In this document: positions 30,731 to 40,227 of the stretch, one piece after another
How positions within the stretch are numbered: the stretch's first letter is position 1
How the letters are laid out: every line of letters begins with the position of its first letter
Assembly (NCBI GenBank): GCA_046530735.1
Contig: JBHEQV010000003.1
Location: 62,001-126,000 of the forward strand
DNA: 64,000 nucleotides
Reading direction: 5' to 3'
From: Arsenophonus sp046530735
Lineage (GTDB): Bacteria; Pseudomonadota; Gammaproteobacteria; Enterobacterales; Enterobacteriaceae
Notes under the pieces: model-generated
Databases searched by the model: none
Seen by the model: the letters and a program-made list of their open reading frames with translations, nothing else
Told to the model about the DNA's origin: nothing
Made by a program: the position numbers and the translations under genes

Positions 30731-33051
30731 TATCTGTAGTAATATGGACCACTTTTGTGGTTATTACAGTTGTGAACATTATGATGAAGTTTTAGTGTTA
30801 TGCGTTTACTTGAATGACGTAATAATGTAATTAGCAGTAGATCAAACACGACGATCATCCCAATAACCCACGTACTATATTGTGGATGTTGTGAGAAAGT
30901 AGTTATTTGGTAAAACAAGGCAGAAACAGAATAAGCAATATTCAATCCCCATAGAATAGAAAATATCATCCAATTTCGATTACTTTCACGAGCAATAGCA
31001 CCTAATACAGAAATACAAGGAACATAAAGTAGAACAAAGATTAGATAGCTATAGGCAGATACAGTTGATCCGAATCGTATCGCCATGGCACCCATTGTAC
31101 CACTATCCATATCACCATCACTTTTGCTCGCTTCAATTGGATTAGATAAGACACTTAATCTGAATATCTCTTTTAAATTATTCCAAGTTTTATTAACTGC
31201 ATTTTCTAATTCATCTAATAGATTAAATTGCTCTGCATTAAAAGGTGCTTGAGTAATATTTTCGGCGGTGTACAGAGCATTTAATGTACCAATAACCACT
31301 TCTTTAGCTAATGCACCCGTAATAAGTCCAACAGTTGCTTCCCAATTATCGTTATTGATTCCAATAGGTTTCAATAACGGGGTAACAGTTTTGCTTATTG
31401 ACGCTAATGTTGAGTCGTTAATATTATCAACAACTTTGCCAGATAAAGAAAAACTATTAAGTACTCCTATAATCATACTAGAAATAACAATCACTTTCCC
31501 TGCTCTCAAGATAAAACCTTTTAGTCTTTGCCAGGTCTGTAATAGTAATGTTTTTAAATGTGGTATATGGTAAACTGGTAATTCCATTATAAATGGAGAG
31601 GATGAACCCCGTGCAATAGTATATTTCAATAGTAATCCGGTTAGGATTGCAATGATTATCCCTAATAAATAAAGAGAAAAAACAATTCTTTGACCATTTT
31701 TTCCAAAAAAAGCAGCTGCAAAGACAGCGAAAATAGCAAGTCTTGCACCGCAAGACATAAAAGGTGCCATTAAAACGGTAATTAATCGTTCGCGATGAGT
31801 ATCTAATATCCGTGCTCCCATAATAGCGGGCACATTACAACCAAAACCAACAATCAAAGGAACAAAAGATTTACCCGGTAGACCTAATCCTTGCATTAGT
31901 CTGTCCATGACAAATGCCGCGCGCGCCATATAACCTGAGTCTTCTAATACAGAAAGGAATAAATACATTAAACCAATTTGTGGAACTAATGTTAATACAG
32001 TATTGATACCAGCACCTACTCCTTGAGCAAGAAAAACTGTCAACCATTTTTGCAAATTGAAAGTATGGCCAATCCATTGAATTCCATGGATGAAAATGGC
32101 TTCTGAGCCACCCTCAAAGATAGGTTGTAACGCACCACCAATATTAATAGCAAATATGAACATTAAATACATAATAAAAAGGAATATAGGCACCCCAAAC
32201 CAGCGATTAAGTAGTATTTTATCAATAAATTGTGTTAAGGTATTCAGCTTTACTGTTTCAGTATTAATAACTGCTTCGCAAATGGTTCCAATAGTTTGAT
32301 AACGTGCATCAGCAATAATAAGTTCAGGCTCTTCTTGTTGTTTAGATTGTAAATTAGCTTTAATTTTATCTAATTTATTACTAGAAATAAAAGTACGTTC
32401 AAGGGTATGCATATCCCCTTCTAATATTTGTAATGCCATCCAACGGCGCTGTTGATAATTAAATTTATTATTATCAATAATTTTAATTAAATTTTCTACT
32501 TCAGTGAGCAAAATATCTGGATAGTGGGTAATGATTGAAATGAGATTATTACTATGTTTATCAATCACTTCTTTTAATTTTCTAATACCTTTTGCGCGAG
32601 TCGAGATTAGAGGAATAACCGGGCAACCTAAACGTGTTTGAAGTTCATCAATATTAATGTAAATATTTTGGTTTTCGGCAATATCTAACATATTAAGTGC
32701 AACGATACATGGCACACCTAATTCAATAAGTTGTAATGTTAGATAAAGATTACGTTCGAGGTTAGCAGCATTGATAACATTGATCAACATATCCGCTTTG
32801 CCACTCAAAATAAAATGACAAGCAATTTGCTCATCAAGTGATGTCTGTTCTGAAATAGTAGTCAGTGAATATGTCCCAGGGAGATCAACTAATTCAATAT
32901 CATATTTCGAGGTTGCAAAACGACCAACCTTTCGCTCAACAGTAACACCAGCCCAATTTCCAACACGTTGGCGTGCGCCTGTTAATTGATTAAAAAGTGT
33001 TGTTTTACCGACGTTAGGGTTGCCAATAAGGCTAATAGTTAATAATTTCAT
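30730..33051 (-). CDS. feoB: ferrous iron transporter FeoB
   Basis: FeoB imports Fe2+ across the inner membrane, driven or gated by its N-terminal G domain. G1 is GNPNVGKT (residues 10-17), G3 is DLPG (56-59) and G4 is NMLD (120-123). The GDI-type linker is followed by two Gate domains and membrane segments from about residue 280 to the C-terminus. The length of 773 residues equals that of E. coli FeoB. It follows feoA after 55 bases and overlaps the dead feoC by one base. It is intact over 2.3 kb, the longest gene in the window, so ferrous iron uptake is under selection, as expected in a low-oxygen host cell. Confidence 0.97.
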   Translation of the reverse strand: MKLLTISLIGNPNVGKTTLFNQLTGARQRVGNWAGVTVERKVGRFATSKYDIELVDLPGTYSLTTISEQTSLDEQIACHFILSGKADMLINVINAANLERNLYLTLQLIELGVPCIVALNMLDIAENQNIYINIDELQTRLGCPVIPLISTRAKGIRKLKEVIDKHSNNLISIITHYPDILLTEVENLIKIIDNNKFNYQQRRWMALQILEGDMHTLERTFISSNKLDKIKANLQSKQQEEPELIIADARYQTIGTICEAVINTETVKLNTLTQFIDKILLNRWFGVPIFLFIMYLMFIFAINIGGALQPIFEGGSEAIFIHGIQWIGHTFNLQKWLTVFLAQGVGAGINTVLTLVPQIGLMYLFLSVLEDSGYMARAAFVMDRLMQGLGLPGKSFVPLIVGFGCNVPAIMGARILDTHRERLITVLMAPFMSCGARLAIFAVFAAAFFGKNGQRIVFSLYLLGIIIAILTGLLLKYTIARGSSSPFIMELPVYHIPHLKTLLLQTWQRLKGFILRAGKVIVISSMIIGVLNSFSLSGKVVDNINDSTLASISKTVTPLLKPIGINNDNWEATVGLITGALAKEVVIGTLNALYTAENITQAPFNAEQFNLLDELENAVNKTWNNLKEIFRLSVLSNPIEASKSDGDMDSGTMGAMAIRFGSTVSAYSYLIFVLLYVPCISVLGAIARESNRNWMIFSILWGLNIAYSVSALFYQITTFSQHPQYSTWVIGMIVVFDLLLITLLRHSSKRITLKLHHNVHNCNNHKSGPYYYR

Positions 33052-33106
33052 AGTTTTTATGTCAGATGAGTAATAAGCAATAGCTTTTTAGTTATCAAAA
33101 ATATTT

Positions 33107-33346
33107 TTATAGCATTTTGTTGCCGATATCGTCCTCCAAATTCAGTAAAGCAAGATCTTTTTTTCTTAAAATCAAATTCATACGGTGAGCTTCAATTTGA
33201 ATAGGATCACCAAGCGGTGCTATACGAATAACATTAAAAAAAGATCCAGGTAGCATGCCTAAAGAAAGTAACTTTTGACGGTAAGAAGGATTTATTTTTG
33301 TTGAAAATCCAATAATTTTATATCGATGATTAGGAAGAATTGACAT
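33107..33346 (-). CDS. feoA: ferrous iron transport accessory protein FeoA
   Basis: FeoA is a small SH3-like cytoplasmic protein needed for FeoB activity. I choose the ATG at 33346 (MSILPNHRYKIIGF) over an upstream ATG at 33391. GGAAG lies just before the inner ATG, and the resulting 79 residues fit the family (75 in E. coli). The stretch SYRQKLLSLGMLPGSFFNV is nearly identical to the E. coli SPAYRQKLLSLGMLPGSSFNV region, and LRKKDLALL is conserved at the end. It is first gene of the feoABC operon, 72 bases downstream of a strong Fur box. Confidence 0.95.
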   Translation of the reverse strand: MSILPNHRYKIIGFSTKINPSYRQKLLSLGMLPGSFFNVIRIAPLGDPIQIEAHRMNLILRKKDLALLNLEDDIGNKML

Positions 33347-33417
33347 AGACACTTCCACTATAGAAATAAAAAAACAAAGATAGCACCGCAAATGGATACC
33401 ATACGAATACTAAAATT

Positions 33418-33450
33418 AATGATAATTATTATTATAATAATTATCATTAT
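33418..33450. promoter_or_regulatory. Fur box upstream of feoA
   Basis: The sequence from 33418 reads as a near-perfect dyad of the type ATGATAATTATT...AATAATTATCAT, made of overlapping GATAAT/ATTATC half-sites. This is the classical Fur operator pattern. It lies 72 bases upstream of the chosen feoA start. Fur with ferrous iron represses feo in E. coli. Preservation of a dyad of this length in decayed flanking DNA suggests regulation is still in use. Confidence 0.8.
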
Positions 33451-33707
33451 ATGATACTAGAATTAATTTAACGCTTTTTTAAAAAAACAGCAATTAGTAT
33501 TAATCAATAGTTAACTAAATAGTTAAACATCGACAGAATTTAGTGTTAATTCATTTGTTTTAATTAAACACTATGTTCTAAAAATTTAAAACATGGAAAC
33601 GATTGTGTTTTTCTAAACATAATATGTTTTTTCGTTTATTATTTATTATAAGTATTTTACTATTTGCTAGTTTAGTTAAGTTATGATAATTTCTAGTTTA
33701 TATGATT

Positions 33708-35050
33708 TTAGAGATAATGTGACGTATCAATCCTACTGATTAATTTCATAAATAATTTTAACAACAGAGAAATGATATACCATAAAAGTCTACTTAAGAG
33801 ATCTATAAAATGAGATATTATTCTCATTCATTGCATAAACTTATCCATAATGCTGCCAGGCTAGCTGATAGCCCTATGTTAATGCGTAGCTTGAAAAGCT
33901 CATGCTGCTAGCAGATACTTAATGCCACCTTATCGACGATATAATGGTTATTTACCACCGAAAACCATATAAGCTGGTATTAGTGATATTTATATTTAAA
34001 ATGTCTAAGATCAAGAATTGCGGTAACAATGGAATATAACTTCAGCAGCTTATTCTGCTATTTTATCCGAATAGTATAAAACATTGAATAGTTCCTATAC
34101 CATACCTACGAATTAGATCCCTTATGATTTTTACGTAACTATTGTGGGGCTCTTGATGAAACCATATGGTCTCAAAATCACTATTAGCAAATTAAAACAT
34201 CGATGCCTTTGAATAGCATAAGCAATGCCGTTTACCTGATTTAAGCGATATCGCTATGTTTATTTCTTGGCTTAAGGCATAAATACCGTTTCATCAGTAA
34301 AGCTAATCGCTTTTGCCTGCTGCTCATTATTGGTGTCACTGCGTATGGCCATAAAAGAGTTATGTTACGGTAGAAGATGCTTATCAAGAATCAAAATTAG
34401 AAACTGAACCAAACTTCTTAATTGCCTTAGAGCGTGAAACTTAACCGTATTTCATAGATTTTGTACAGGGACACGGTCCTTATTTTTTGGAATGCAATGG
34501 CGAAAGATATTTCTGAGCACGCAGCACTAATGTTATTGGATGCATAAATAGCTGATATGCTAGCTTCACTTCCAATAGGCATACAGCACCGAAAATTAAA
34601 GATGATCTGCCAAAAATTTAGCTAGCAAATAGCCGCAATGTATACAACAAAGCTATTGATACTTTACTGGCAAATTTTCAATGAAGTATCTTTCTCCAGC
34701 ATCTTCTTTGCTTGAGAAAGATTGAGAAAAACGGCTTGCATTCTATGATTTTTTGTCAGTGCACTGACATTAATAAGAATAAAAAATCTGATTAAATCAA
34801 CTTTTTACAACAGTGAAATCATGAAGTCGATTTATGAAGCGCTATAATTCGGGAAAATAACTATTTATAGTATCTTATCTGTCTTCTTCAGCTAAGAAGA
34901 GCTGGAATCAGCTAAGTAGATTTTGAGTTCCTGCCTTTGGCTATAAACAACATCTACTTTAAGGATGGAGAACAGATTTATGAAGCATAAGAGTGAAATA
35001 CAGCTTGTTTGATGACCACATCATACACCAGATTTACTAATAAAATTCCA
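33708..35050 (+). mobile_element. IS256-family element, decayed near-full copy
   Basis: It runs from 'gtgacgtatcaatcctactgattaatttc' near 33720 to 'ccagatttactaataaa' near 35045. Near 34720-34790 it keeps LREKDXEKRLAFYDFLSVHW-like transposase remains. It is followed about 115 bases later by part of another copy in the opposite direction. Confidence 0.74.
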
Positions 35051-35164
35051 ATAACGATTCTTAACTACAACAAAATATTTACATCTATGAACAGTACCAC
35101 CAATAATTAAACATTAGACATATGCGATCAGCTTATTTGATAAAATAGTAGGTTATTTATATAA

Positions 35165-35815
35165 CCTTAAACCAAGAAATGAACGTTAGGAGTGTCGCTT
35201 AAATCACGTAACCGCCATTGCCTGTGCTATTTTAAGCTATCGCTGCTTTAAATCTGCCAATAGTGTGGTATTGTAGGAGACCATGTGCTTTTTTCATAGA
35301 GAAAAACCCAGGGCTTCGTAAAAATTACCGGTGGGAGAAATTTTCCTAGGAGTTTGATAGGCATGGTAGAATCTCTTCTACGCTTTTTACACGTTTCAGA
35401 AAGGAAGCAACGAGTTGTTGAAACCATATTCTGTTGTCGTTAATATCTTTTCTGATCTTAAGAACTTTATAGTCTCAACATCGCTAATACTCGTCTTGTA
35501 TAGTTGGTTATGACAAATGACCGTTACGAATAACAGTACAATGATATTTGTCGATAGAGAGCGGAGTCCTCTTTGAGTTTATGTTTTTGAAATTATTCCG
35601 TTGAGAGGCTCTCCAAGTTCAACAGCGTTACTATCAGCTACCTACCACTGTTACGAATCCATTCATAGAAGGGATTATAGATAATATTTGATTTTTCGAA
35701 TACCTGTAGGATAAACTTTTATTCTATATTATCTCTCTGTTGTTGAATTCATCTTATAGATGAATTAGCTGGATACGACAGCATTTCCAGAAATCCAATT
35801 CATCAAAAATGAATA
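35165..35815 (-). mobile_element. IS256-family element, 5' half only, reverse
   Basis: The reverse complement matches the first half of the IS256 relics, from the head near 35810 (with the repeated 'agagataat' and 'cagcaa' segments) to the GATTTAAGCGAC region near 35190. The second half is missing. Together with the preceding copy it forms a tail-to-tail inverted pair. Confidence 0.65.
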
Positions 35816-36890
35816 TAACTATAGTTATAAACCTATATTAAATAATAAATGGATATTAAAGCTATTTTTAGATCTATGATAATAATAATCATAAATATTA
35901 ATATTTTTTTTTAAAGGAAGTTCAATTGTGAATACCTATAAGATAAGATATCAAAAATTTAGGTAGGATAATATAAATCATATGTTTAGAGCATACTTTT
36001 CTTCTGTTATCATAGGTTACCATTCACTACGACATATAGTGATAAAAATTTTTCTTCTCCTGTTTAAAGTTAACGATTAGATAAATTAAGTTCATTGAAA
36101 ACTTTATCTTACATTTTAATAACTGAGCTTCTTTTTAATAGTAAAATACCATGACAAGAATAAAGCTTGAGGATTATTTTATAAAAATGATTCTTGTGAT
36201 AAAGATTTTTATCATCTAGAACACTGCTATCTTTCCAATGCCATACTTATTATGGCCAGCAGTAATTAGTTAGCAATCACATTCTATAAAAAAATATTTA
36301 AATCCTTAAGATTAAAATTTTAAAAATTGCGTGAATACTGCTCTATTCTTAAATAGAGAATTTTAAATAAACCCATAATATCACTACGGTAGACCACTTA
36401 TTTAAGTGAATACAAATTATCTATCAAAAATAGAAAAAGCATGCATCTTGAATGCAAGGGGGATCTTCCCTACCTATGTTCTTAAATAAGACAGCTTCTA
36501 TCATTCACTCAAACTTTATTAATTTATCGCAATCAAAACACATAAAAATAGATTATTTTGAAAGCATTATCATTGATGAAATCAAATTTTAATTAAAAAT
36601 AAATAAAAAATTAATTCTGTCAAGATCCAGTTACACTAAACTTGAATTGGAATTCTGATTTTAATATCACTAAAAATTATTTTTAGTTAAAAACTTCCGA
36701 CATTAAACTAATAATATCACCTAATCTTATGCAGGTAGCTATTATACTAAACAAAATCTCTGATGTTTCACAAATTTATTGACTTAATCAACATTAAGAA
36801 TTAGAAATGCTATCAAAAGTTGTGTATAGCAAACCAATTTATGGTATTTGGTTATAAACCATATAAAAACATTTATTAAAAAAACTAACT
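35816..36890. other. A+T-rich spacer, nothing recognised
   Basis: In E. coli rrnC, hdfR converges on trpT here, but I could not recognise it. A weak GTG frame after AAAGGAAG at 35910-35940 stops after a dozen codons. No other structure is seen until the hairpin at 36891. Confidence 0.4.
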
Positions 36891-36935
36891 GTTAATAAAT
36901 AAAATGTAACTTTTAGTTACATTTTATTTATTAAC
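36891..36935 (-). terminator. 21-bp perfect hairpin, likely distal rrn/tRNA-Trp terminator
   Basis: The left arm 36891-36911 and right arm 36915-36935 are perfect complements with a 3-base loop. On the minus strand the hairpin is followed within six bases by a run of seven Ts. It lies about 190 bases downstream of the intact tRNA-Trp, the last gene of the decayed rRNA operon. A terminator for that transcript is the simplest reading. Confidence 0.6.
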
Positions 36936-37064
36936 AAAAAATTTTTCATAACTGAAAAGTTATAAAACAATGATAATCTTTAATTTTTACCATTTATAAA
37001 AAATAGGACAAAATACATCAAGTTTAATAACTGAATATCTAAATAACTTTAGACGAGTAATAAG

Positions 37065-37091
37065 ATCTTAGTTAACTAACTGAGATTTTTT
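37065..37091 (+). terminator. hairpin with T-run, plus strand
   Basis: A 9-base stem (ATCTTAGTT/AACTGAGAT, one wobble pair) with a 4-base loop is followed by TTTTTT. It would stop transcription coming rightward toward tRNA-Trp. No live plus-strand gene precedes it, so it may be a leftover of a lost convergent gene. Confidence 0.45.
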
Positions 37092-37122
37092 ATCTTTAAT
37101 AAAATTATTATAAAGCCATAAA

Positions 37123-37198
37123 TAGCAGGGGCGGAGAGACTCGAACTCCCAACACCCGGTTTTGGAGACCGGTGCTCTACCAATTGAACTACGCCCCT
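37123..37198 (-). tRNA. trpT: tRNA-Trp (anticodon CCA)
   Basis: The 73-base body is base-for-base like E. coli trpT, with anticodon loop CTCCAAA and all stems paired. It is the distal gene of the rRNA operon, as in E. coli rrnC. The encoded 3' end is CTA instead of CCA, so it needs repair by CCA-adding enzyme. This is the only tRNA-Trp in view. Its perfect conservation beside ruined 5S and tRNA-Asp copies shows strong selection. Confidence 0.95.
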
Positions 37199-37210
37199 AA
37201 TAGGTGGAAT

Positions 37211-37302
37211 GTAGTGCGTAACCAGACGGGTAGCTCAAACCCGTAATATGCAGGAACTCCAGAATATTAGGTTAATATTCTAACTAACTGAACTATCGCA
37301 CC
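37211..37302 (-). pseudogene. tRNA-Asp pseudogene
   Basis: The minus strand starts GGTGCGATAGTTCAGTTAG and TTAGAATA, like E. coli aspT GGAGCGGTAGTTCAGTCGG and TTAGAATA. The anticodon arm is lost and about 15 extra bases are present. A T-arm-like ACGGGTTTGAG follows. The order 5S, tRNA-Asp, tRNA-Trp is that of rrnC. A working tRNA-Asp must lie elsewhere. Confidence 0.65.
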
Positions 37303-37344
37303 ACCTGGATTTATTTTCTACTAGACTTTAATTTAAAAACTAAT

Positions 37345-37468
37345 AGCTCTTCCTTCCCTTAGATGGAAGGAACTCACACAAACAAATTACTATAAGCTTT
37401 TACAACATTTCATTTTTGAGTTTGACATGAGGTTTAGGTGGAATAGAACCGCGCTTGCTGCTGCCTGA
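37345..37468 (-). pseudogene. 5S rRNA pseudogene
   Basis: The reverse of the E. coli 5S gene can be followed: TTTCATTTTTGAGTTTGACA, TGAGGTTTAGGTGG and CCGCGCT on the plus strand mirror TTTCACTTCTGAGTTCGGCA, TGGGGTCAGGTGG and CCGCGCT. Both ends and most helices have unpaired changes. It is separated from the 23S relic by about 2.7 kb of IS relics. Confidence 0.75.
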
Positions 37469-37659
37469 TAATTTTTATTTATTCTATTTTATTTCTCTGC
37501 CTTATCGACTTCTCTTTCATTCCTCCTCACATACAGTTCTCGCCTTACTCTCTCAGATAAATCCTTAGAATCCAATCTCAAAAGAACATAGTACAATGCT
37601 ATACGTGAGCAACACAACCAGGTTTTAATTCGGAGATGTCCATGAAACTTAGTACTATT

Positions 37660-38560
37660 TTATACTTTACAATATGTTAATTTCTAGCTATATTGCTAAA
37701 TATTCCTTGCTTTCTAGTAGAAGAATTTATAGCGACGTTTGTATTTCAATTATTATTATTATTTCAAACTTTTCCAAGCCAGATAATTCAATAAATAAAA
37801 AGCCCATTCCATTGGATCTACTAAGTTATCCTTATAATCGTCTGATATAACTGTCCATATTTTTAATATGAAATTCTTTATAAATAACTCTCTGATTACC
37901 ATTATCTATATTAGAAATATAGTAACTAATTTCATACTCGCTAGAAAATATTTCGTACCATTTAGAGATCTCTTTGAGCAAAGCATGAACTCTTTATTTA
38001 TGATTGGCTCAAGAAAACGACTAACATACTTTGTATTAAATTCTTAATAATCTCATTTCTCACCATAACTCTATTGATTTCGAACGATTAAAGATACGAT
38101 TTCTTATTTTCTTCCGCGTTTTCCACCTTCTAGATGGAGTATAAATTCTTTTTTTAAAGAATCAGAGAAAATATTTCATCGATTTTAAACAATAGCAGTT
38201 AGTGCACTTATGTTGCCATTGTCGCTGAACCAAGAAATCAATCCTGATATGCTGATATTTAAAGATTGTTTCAAATTAATACTTATTTGTTTCTCTGACT
38301 ATACGTAAAAATCAAACTATTCAATATACATCGAAAATAACTAAACCATTTATCCTTGTAATGTAGTTTTGCAATAGGACTTCCCAGTAATATTGTTAAA
38401 TGTTTTTCTGTAATTGGAAATTTTGCAATTACATATTCACTGTGACAATATAAGCAGAATAAAGTGGAATTAGTAGATTAAAACATGAATCTACCATTAT
38501 CTGATAAATTGGCATTGATATCAACTAATGACACGCAGATTTATGTTAACATTGAGTGAT
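37660..38560 (-). mobile_element. IS1595-family element, decayed
   Basis: The minus strand near 37870-37770 gives IKNMDSYIRRL, then SRFNG-like and ELSGL-like sequence, matching the end of IS1595-family transposases. The 5' zinc-ribbon end lies near 38470. It lies inside the rRNA operon between the 5S and 23S relics, together with an IS91 relic. Confidence 0.7.
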
Positions 38561-38639
38561 AAAAGAGTTTTAGCGATTTATAATTTTACTTTCCACCCGA
38601 AAGTAATTATAGTTAGCTACTTTTTCTATCAGCTTAAAA

Positions 38640-40090
38640 AGTAAACCTCTATAAGTTTTGAACTGAAGTATTATCCGCTTCTAGTATTGATTATTTCAAG
38701 TTTTGATAACATATAGGTCTCCAATCCAATTCCCGATGGATGTAACTTGCAATTAAGGGAAAATAATTGACAACATACTTGCTAATAAATTCATTATCTA
38801 TAGGTAACCCCTATAGATAATCTCCGTTCTGTTTACCCCAATTAGGACAAACACAAAGTTTACTGACAAAGTAAACTTAACAAATGTAGAGATAAGATAA
38901 TAATTTCTATCTTTCTGACAAAGCTACCAAAGAGAGTAATTTACCAAGATCCATATTTTATACAGCTCAAACTAAACTGCTTTTTCACATTCATTAGCTC
39001 TGTAATATCTTTATTTAAAGATATGTTAAAATTATTAACTCATCTATCTTTTATCTATAGAACAGAGCTTTACTTATAGAACTTTGTTGCATAGATGTCA
39101 ATACGCTACTACCCGTTACTCTCTTGAACGATTCCCCCAATAGCAGGATTTCTGCTAAAGACTGTAAATCAAAAGCCTGCAAATCATGCAGTTAAATCCA
39201 CGGAGCGGTGGTAGATCATAGATTCATAACTTTCAATTATATTCCATCTCCTTTGCCTTTATTATTAACAATAACTAGCTGTGACTCAAGAGCTTATTTC
39301 GCGCTACCACTCTGTGGTATACTGAAATAGGGACCTAAACAGAATATCGAAATTAGTATATTCTGTCCTTTGCACCCTTATGGGTTTTGACAACTTTAAT
39401 TAACTTCGGTCTATAGAAGCGATGTTATCATGCTGTTGTCGTTATAACTATGACCTGATAAATATTAATAGTCTTCTGGTTTTTTTGCATATACATCCAG
39501 GAAATTAGTAGGAGCGTCTACTTGAAGATGCAGTATACGACTTTTATTAGAAAGTGCATATCACTAAAAAATGGGAAAGGCGTTGGATAATATAGCATTA
39601 AATGCATCTGGCACTACCCCTTAATTCCGGTAGCCACATTAAAAATTCGACATTACTGAGGGAAGCTGGTTGTCTATAATTACTATGATTACTATGATTA
39701 CTATGATTAGTAGACTAAATAATATTGGTGATAATCAGATCCTGTTGCAGGAAAAGATGATAGGACTTATATTAGTCATATTCCGACTAAGCATTTTAAA
39801 TGCTCGTTACTATAGATTCTTATCGAATCATAAATAAGATACACTCTTATCGAAGATGTATAAGACCTGAAAATAAAGGCTTAAAAAACTGAAAAAATAG
39901 AGATTTCCTTTCTGATGAAAGGATTCCTGCGCACAGATATGTGCAAACGCATTTTATGTAGGCGATACTACTATTTTTATCGACCTGCAGCTTAGCAAGC
40001 AGGTAACGGTATTCTTATCAAAAAGAATACATACAATAAAATGAGAGTTATTAAGCCAAACCTAGGGTTTATATATCTATATTAGGTGTT
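38640..40090 (+). mobile_element. IS91-family element, decayed
   Basis: Broken plus-strand frames give WNVHL-, then KLRHY.G and YNYYD near 39640-39710. HIPTKHFK comes next near 39778, then RYYRFLSN and DTLLSKMYK (39810-39868). These correspond to HIPARHFKMIRYYGFLSNR, GTLLPKVYEAL of IS91 transposases. The 5' part is recognisable only by similarity to the copy at 52560-54130. It separates the 23S and 5S relics. Confidence 0.72.
39679..39705 (+). repeat. 9-bp tandem repeat inside the IS91 relic
   Basis: Three exact units of ATTACTATG plus a partial fourth are present. The related IS91 copy at 52560-54130 has a single unit at this point, so the repeat arose by slippage in the dead element. Confidence 0.85.
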
Positions 40091-40227
40091 TAAGTTAAAA
40101 AGAAAAAACTATTGCTATCTCCTACTTAGGATAATATATGCTTTCAATTGTAGCTTACAAGCAATTTGATTTCCTAAGCATCGTCAAGCTAAAATTCTTT
40201 CTCTACTTAAGCACATTCGATGTTGTT

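Noticed and set aside
31268..31573. 101-codon open frame antisense to feoB
   Set aside because: It is a shadow of the intact feoB coding sequence.
37211..37302. Functional tRNA-Asp
   Set aside because: The anticodon arm cannot form, and extra bases are present. Only the D arm and part of the T arm are recognisable.
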